This document shows positions 1 to 6,209 of a DNA stretch of 6,209 bases, one piece after another. The DNA is from CAYYJM01 sp964471755 (GTDB taxonomy: Bacteria; Planctomycetota; Planctomycetia; Gemmatales; Gemmataceae): positions 1 to 6,209 of the forward strand of contig CAYYJM010000331.1 in assembly GCA_964471755.1 (NCBI GenBank). Direction: 5' to 3'. Within the stretch, counting starts at the first letter, position 1, and each line of letters begins with the position of its first letter. A model generated the notes under the pieces. That model was given only the letters and a program-made list of their open reading frames with translations, was not told the origin of the DNA and ran no database searches. A program made the translations under genes and the position numbers.

Positions 1-50
1 CGGGCTGACGCTCGCGGGAAGAACCGGCGGGCTGACGCCGCGCCGCTCGC
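1..50. repeat. Short intergenic repeat downstream of valS (partial)
   Basis: The 11-mer CGGGCTGACGC occurs at 1-11 and again at 28-38, a 27-bp period. The second copy sits in a small hairpin, CGGCG (25-29) with CGCCG (36-40). The array is cut by the window edge. It resembles GC-rich intergenic repeats I associate with Gemmata-like genomes, but only two copies are visible here. The rest of the flank (51-81) shows nothing further apart from a weak 6-bp hairpin overlapping the valS stop. Confidence 0.5.
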
Positions 51-81
51 CAGGCGACTCAGTGATCTCCTGGGGTGTTAT

Positions 82-3370
<3,289 letters not shown>

Positions 3371-3377
3371 GAAGGTG

Positions 3378-3381
3378 CCTC
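3378..3381 (-). promoter_or_regulatory. Ribosome binding site of valS
   Basis: GAGG on the minus strand, 7 nt before the ATG at 3370. It supports this start over longer in-frame readings that extend upstream to 3871 through unrelated, low-quality sequence. Confidence 0.6.
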
Positions 3382-3539
3382 GTTGCGTGATGGTGGAGTG
3401 CGCCGTATCCTCTGGGACACTCCCGCTGGCTCGCGAGTTCGGGCCTCGGTTATGGTAGCGTCCGCGAGGGACAGCGTCTCGCTGGTCGGCGGCGTCGTAC
3501 GGCTCTACAATCTGCTCCACGACCTTGCTCTTCCCGGCC

Positions 3540-3543
3540 GGAG
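3540..3543 (+). promoter_or_regulatory. Ribosome binding site of the membrane-protein gene
   Basis: GGAG with an 8-nt spacer to the ATG at 3552. This favours that ATG over the in-frame TTG at 3525, which would add nine unremarkable residues. Confidence 0.6.
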
Positions 3544-3551
3544 ACCGCCCG

Positions 3552-4146
3552 ATGGCTTTCGAGATCCGCCACAAATCGTCCCTGGGCATGGGCATTACGT
3601 GTGCCGTGCTGGGCGTCCTGGGTCTGTTTCCTTCCGGGGTGGTCCTGGTCCTGCTCGCCACATCCGGAGGCACCAGGGAAGGCCCCGCCGGGGTGGCTCC
3701 CTGTCTGGTGACCTGTCTTTGTCCGCTGATCTTTCTGCCGATGGCCCTCGCCGCGATGTGGTACACGTTCTTCCCCAAACGGATCGTGGTTGAGGACGAC
3801 GCCATCGTCCTGTACAGCGGCGGCCGCATGGCCGGGTTCGTGCCGCTCGACAACGTCGCGGAGTTCCGCATCCACTACGTCGNNNNNNNNNNAGGAAGCA
3901 GCTCCCAAGGGGCTGTGGTCGCTGTTCGGCATAGTCGGCAGCATCATCGCCGCCCTGGTGCAGGAGAAGGTGAAACGAGCCGCCGGGTTCATCATCCGGG
4001 TCAAGAATCGCAAGGACCGCGATACCTGGTGGGGCAACGAGGCGGAGGAACTGGCCGAGAAAAAGATCGTCGTGGCCGGCGACTGGGACAAATCGCCGGA
4101 CAGGATCGTGCAAGACCTGAAACGGATCCTGGATCGCTACTCCTGA
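3552..4146 (+). CDS. Hypothetical two-helix membrane protein, split by an assembly gap
   Basis: I do not recognise this gene. From the ATG at 3552 (GGAG 8 nt upstream) the first part has two hydrophobic segments, about residues 11-36 (MGITCAVLGVLGLFPSGVVL and following) and 47-74 (CLVTCLCPLIFLPMALAAMW and following), with a short polar loop between. Then comes RIVVEDDAIVLYSGGRMAGF, a beta-rich pattern that resembles bacterial PH-like (bPH) membrane proteins, but this is only a resemblance. After the N gap at 3883-3892 the reading frame shifts by one. The continuation, EAAPKGLWSLFGIVGSIIAA to DLKRILDRYS, contains the pattern AGFIIRVKNRKDRDTWWGN and ends at a TGA (4144-4146). A gap length divisible by three would join the two parts into one protein of about 195 residues or more. 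It diverges from valS and converges on the Uma2 gene, so it is probably transcribed alone. Confidence 0.75.
3883..3892. other. Assembly gap (10 N) inside the membrane-protein gene
   Basis: The frame before the gap (last full codon at 3879-3881) and the frame after it (GAA at 3895) differ by one. The true number of missing bases is therefore a multiple of three rather than ten, if the two halves belong to one gene. Like the gap in valS, it looks like a fixed-size placeholder. Confidence 0.85.
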
Positions 4147-4164
4147 TTGTCACGGGGACGCCGT

Positions 4165-5055
4165 TCAGCCACCGCCACGCAGGCGTTCGAGTTCGGCCTG
4201 CATCCGGGCCATCTCCTCGCGCAGGGCGGCCGCGTCGGCCTCGGCCTGCTGGCGGCGTTGCTTCTCGCGCCGGGATTGTTGCTGGGATCGTTTCAGTTTC
4301 CGCTCGGTTTCCTCCAGCGTCTGCAATGCCTCCTGGCGAGCTTCAACCTCCTCGGCCAGACGGTTCATCGCGTCGGCGTAGACCGGCCACGGTTCCCCCT
4401 CGTCGTCGTAACAGACGACCGCCCCCTCTTCGATGCCGACCCACAGATCGACCGTCGGCAACCGCAGCCAGCCGCGCTCGTCCGGTCGAGCATTTCGCCA
4501 GCCCTTCGGCCCACGCCGCAGGCCGATCAGTTGAACCTCGTCACGCCGTGGGCCGGCCTGGCGATCGACGATCAGATAATACGGGATGCCGAGCCGGTAG
4601 TAGTGGTCGCGCTTCGGCTCCAGGTCGTTCCGTCGCGTCGAGGGAGACGTCACCTCGACGATGAGCAACGGCTTGCCCCCCAGGTCGCCGGCGGGGAAGG
4701 TTTCCAGTTGGGTCCGGTCCCAGTCCGAAGCCCCGACGAAGACGACGACATCGGGGCAGTGCGGCCGGATGCCGCGCACGCCCCAGGAGACGCGGTGATC
4801 GCTCAGAACCAGGAGATCCTCGCGTGGGGCACAGACCGTGTCGAAGACGTAGAAGAGGTACATCACCTCGCGGCGGTGGGGATCATTCTCCACGATGACG
4901 TCCCCTTCCTCGGGGTGCAGCAGATCCTCCTCGGTCAAGGGAACGTCGCGCTCGATGATGGTGCCGTCCGGCTGCGTCTCACGGACGACGCGCCAGCCAC
5001 GGGCGAACGGGTCGTCCGAGTCGAGGTCGGACGACCCCGGGCTCACGCTGCTCAT
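4165..5055 (-). CDS. Uma2 family (DUF820) PD-(D/E)XK nuclease-like protein with C-terminal coiled coil
   Basis: A 296-residue cytoplasmic protein. The Uma2 domain spans about residues 40-210. Motifs typical of the family are PDVVVF (acidic D102), LIVEVTSPST (E134 to T140), then D144, K148 and YYRLGIPYYLIVD (152-164), which together match the PD-(D/E)XK-like fold. Residues about 228-294 are a highly charged coiled coil (RLAEEVEARQEALQTLEE and following) ending in RLRGGG. The ATG at 5055 is chosen because a perfect AGGAGG lies 6 nt upstream; extending further would run into cimA. Nuclease activity is inferred from the fold; the biological role of Uma2 proteins, which are strongly multiplied in planctomycetes and cyanobacteria, is not established. 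The gene starts 22 bp after the cimA stop and is probably co-transcribed with it. Its 3' end faces the membrane-protein gene with 18 bp between stop codons and no terminator-like hairpin. Confidence 0.9.
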   Translation of the reverse strand: MSSVSPGSSDLDSDDPFARGWRVVRETQPDGTIIERDVPLTEEDLLHPEEGDVIVENDPHRREVMYLFYVFDTVCAPREDLLVLSDHRVSWGVRGIRPHCPDVVVFVGASDWDRTQLETFPAGDLGGKPLLIVEVTSPSTRRNDLEPKRDHYYRLGIPYYLIVDRQAGPRRDEVQLIGLRRGPKGWRNARPDERGWLRLPTVDLWVGIEEGAVVCYDDEGEPWPVYADAMNRLAEEVEARQEALQTLEETERKLKRSQQQSRREKQRRQQAEADAAALREEMARMQAELERLRGGG

Positions 5056-5061
5056 GCTCCG

Positions 5062-5067
5062 CCTCCT
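5062..5067 (-). promoter_or_regulatory. Ribosome binding site of the Uma2 gene
   Basis: A full-consensus AGGAGG on the minus strand, 6 nt before the ATG at 5055, inside the 22-bp gap after the cimA stop. It is the strongest Shine-Dalgarno in the window and fixes the Uma2 start. It also suggests independent re-initiation on a shared message. Confidence 0.8.
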
Positions 5068-5077
5068 GCCGCTGGCG

Positions 5078-6209
5078 TCACCCCGCGATCGCCTCGCGGT
5101 CCTTGAACAGCTTGTACTCGAAAGCGTCCACCAGAGCCAGCCAGCTTGCCTGGATGATGTTCTCGCTGACGCCGACGGTGCCGAAGTCGTCCTGGCCGTC
5201 ACGCCAGTTGACCACGACGCGCACCTTCGCCGCCGTCTCGGCCCGGGCGTTGACGACGCGCACCTTGTAATCGGACAGGTGCAGTTCGGCCAGGCGGGGA
5301 TAGGCCGACAGCAGGGCCTTCTTCAGGGCCGACGCCAGGGCATCGACCGGACCATCGCCCGACGCGACCGTGTGCATGACTTGATCGCCGACACGCACCT
5401 TGACCGTCGCCTCCGTCTCGGTCGCCTCGACGCCGGCCGTCTCGATGCTGACGTGAAACGACAGCCGCTCGAAGGCCGGCTGATACATCCCGAGCGTCTT
5501 CTGCACGAGCAGCTCGAACGACGCCTCGGCCGCCTCGAACTCGTAGCCCTCGTTCTCCAGGTCCTGCACCTGGTTGAGGATCTTCGCCATCACGGTCCGG
5601 TCCTGGGCCTGCGGGTAGCGGTTGGTCTTGGCCAGGATGGTCGAGACGCCGGACAGTTCACTGAGCAGGATGCGCCGCTCATTGCCGACCAGGGCTGGAT
5701 TGATGTGTTCGTAACTGTGGCTGATCCGGGCGACGGCGTGCGTGTGCATGCCGCCCTTGTGGGCGAAGGCGCTCGAGCCGACGAACGCCTGGCCCGGCCG
5801 GAAGTTCATGTTCGCCGTCTCGTAGACATAGCGCGATACCTCGGTCAGCCGGGCGAGGCTCTCCGGGTAAAGAACGTCATGGCCCAGCTTCAGGGCGAGG
5901 TTGGCGGCGATGCTGACCAGGTCGGCGTTGCCACAGCGTTCGCCGATGCCGTTGATCGTCCCTTGCACCTGGGTCGCCCCGCAGGCCACCCCGGCCAGGC
6001 TATTCGCGACAGCGACGTCGGAATCATTGTGGCAGTGGATGCCGATCTCGACCCGGAGCCGCTGGCGAGTGGCCCGGACCACCTCGGCGATACGATCCGG
6101 CAGGGTGCCGCCGTTGGTGTCGCAGAGGATGACGACGCTGGCTCCGGCGTCCTGAGCCGCCTGCAGCGCGCTCAGGGCGTATTCCGGGTTATGGCGGTAG
6201 CCATCGAAG
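5078..6209 (-). CDS. cimA: Citramalate synthase, C-terminal 376 residues (5' end beyond window)
   Basis: DRE-TIM metallolyase that condenses acetyl-CoA with pyruvate to (R)-citramalate, the first step of the threonine-independent route to isoleucine. The fragment opens with FDGYRHNPEYAL, followed by VVILCDTNGGTLP (residues 25-37), the metal-binding HCHND (58-62), TINGIGERCGNAD (84-96) and SSAFAHKGGMHTHAV. FDGY...CDTNGGTLP and GERCGN are typical of CimA and the related LeuA-like group rather than classical LeuA. About residues 245-376 form the LeuA-type C-terminal regulatory dimer domain, with ASGDGPVDALASALKKAL and NIIQASWLALVDAFEYKL near the end. In the family this domain binds the feedback inhibitor isoleucine; that it does so here is inferred. 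The reading is open to the right edge, so about 140-160 N-terminal residues, including the catalytic DRE-type start of the barrel, are outside. A GTG at 6082 is internal, not the start. The Uma2 gene follows 22 bp downstream. Confidence 0.92.
   Translation of the reverse strand, partial: FDGYRHNPEYALSALQAAQDAGASVVILCDTNGGTLPDRIAEVVRATRQRLRVEIGIHCHNDSDVAVANSLAGVACGATQVQGTINGIGERCGNADLVSIAANLALKLGHDVLYPESLARLTEVSRYVYETANMNFRPGQAFVGSSAFAHKGGMHTHAVARISHSYEHINPALVGNERRILLSELSGVSTILAKTNRYPQAQDRTVMAKILNQVQDLENEGYEFEAAEASFELLVQKTLGMYQPAFERLSFHVSIETAGVEATETEATVKVRVGDQVMHTVASGDGPVDALASALKKALLSAYPRLAELHLSDYKVRVVNARAETAAKVRVVVNWRDGQDDFGTVGVSENIIQASWLALVDAFEYKLFKDREAIAG

Larger units (their letters stand above)
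3371..3551. promoter_or_regulatory. Divergent intergenic region between valS and the membrane-protein gene
   Basis: 181 bp separate the two divergent starts, so it should hold both promoters. For the plus-strand gene the best candidate is a TACAAT -10 box at 3506-3511, with no convincing -35 at 16-18 bp spacing (TGGTCG at 3483-3488 is poor). For valS I see no convincing sigma-70 box, only a weak TACCAT on the minus strand (3452-3457). No T-box leader, riboswitch or long inverted repeat is recognisable. Confidence 0.4.

Noticed and set aside
3595..4113. Minus-strand open frames across the membrane-protein gene
   Set aside because: The plus strand has a good start with a GGAG site and coherent transmembrane helices on both sides of the gap. 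The minus readings show no family features.
4147..5106. Plus-strand open frame opposite the Uma2 gene
   Set aside because: The minus strand carries clear Uma2 motifs and a perfect Shine-Dalgarno. The plus reading is a high-GC shadow.

Overview
The window is very GC-rich, and both its gene content and its repeats look planctomycete-like, most plausibly Gemmataceae. The clues are a Uma2-family nuclease with a C-terminal coiled coil, palindromic repeats of the CCCCTCTCCC...GGGAGAGGGG type, and a citramalate synthase. The assignment to a lineage is inference. The sequence is a draft: it has two 10-N gaps (1398-1407 and 3883-3892) and an implausible C37 run. Several apparent gene defects are therefore probably assembly defects.

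Layout from left to right. Positions 1-81 are the downstream flank of valS and carry part of a short repeat. Positions 82-3370 (minus) encode valyl-tRNA synthetase, which has both catalytic signatures, the CP1 editing domain, the anticodon-binding domain and the C-terminal coiled coil. The gene is interrupted at 1639-1830 by a composite element made of two identical inverted 32-bp hairpins around a 128-bp spacer. That spacer contains the C37 tract, and a net one-base frame offset falls there. Positions 3371-3551 are a divergent intergenic region. Positions 3552-4146 (plus) encode a small two-helix membrane protein of unknown function, split by the second N gap. It converges, with 18 bp between stop codons, on a Uma2/DUF820 PD-(D/E)XK-type protein at 4165-5055 (minus). 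Upstream of that, in the same direction and 22 bp away, lies cimA (5078-6209, minus), which runs off the right edge.

The genes do not form one pathway. cimA makes the citramalate used for isoleucine synthesis, and valS charges tRNA with a related branched-chain amino acid, but they lie in separate transcription units. cimA and the Uma2 gene look co-transcribed. The most notable feature is the REPIN-like palindromic pair inside the coding region of the normally essential valS. Both of its arms are read as nearly the same peptide, and it sits where a surface loop is expected, between the WWGHRIPIWY and DVLDTWFSS blocks. Two further in-frame insertions in ValRS, a charged helical segment in the editing domain and a four-cysteine zinc-ribbon-like segment after the KMSKS loop, also deserve attention. 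I see no CRISPR array, tRNA, rRNA, transposase or obvious new multi-gene system.
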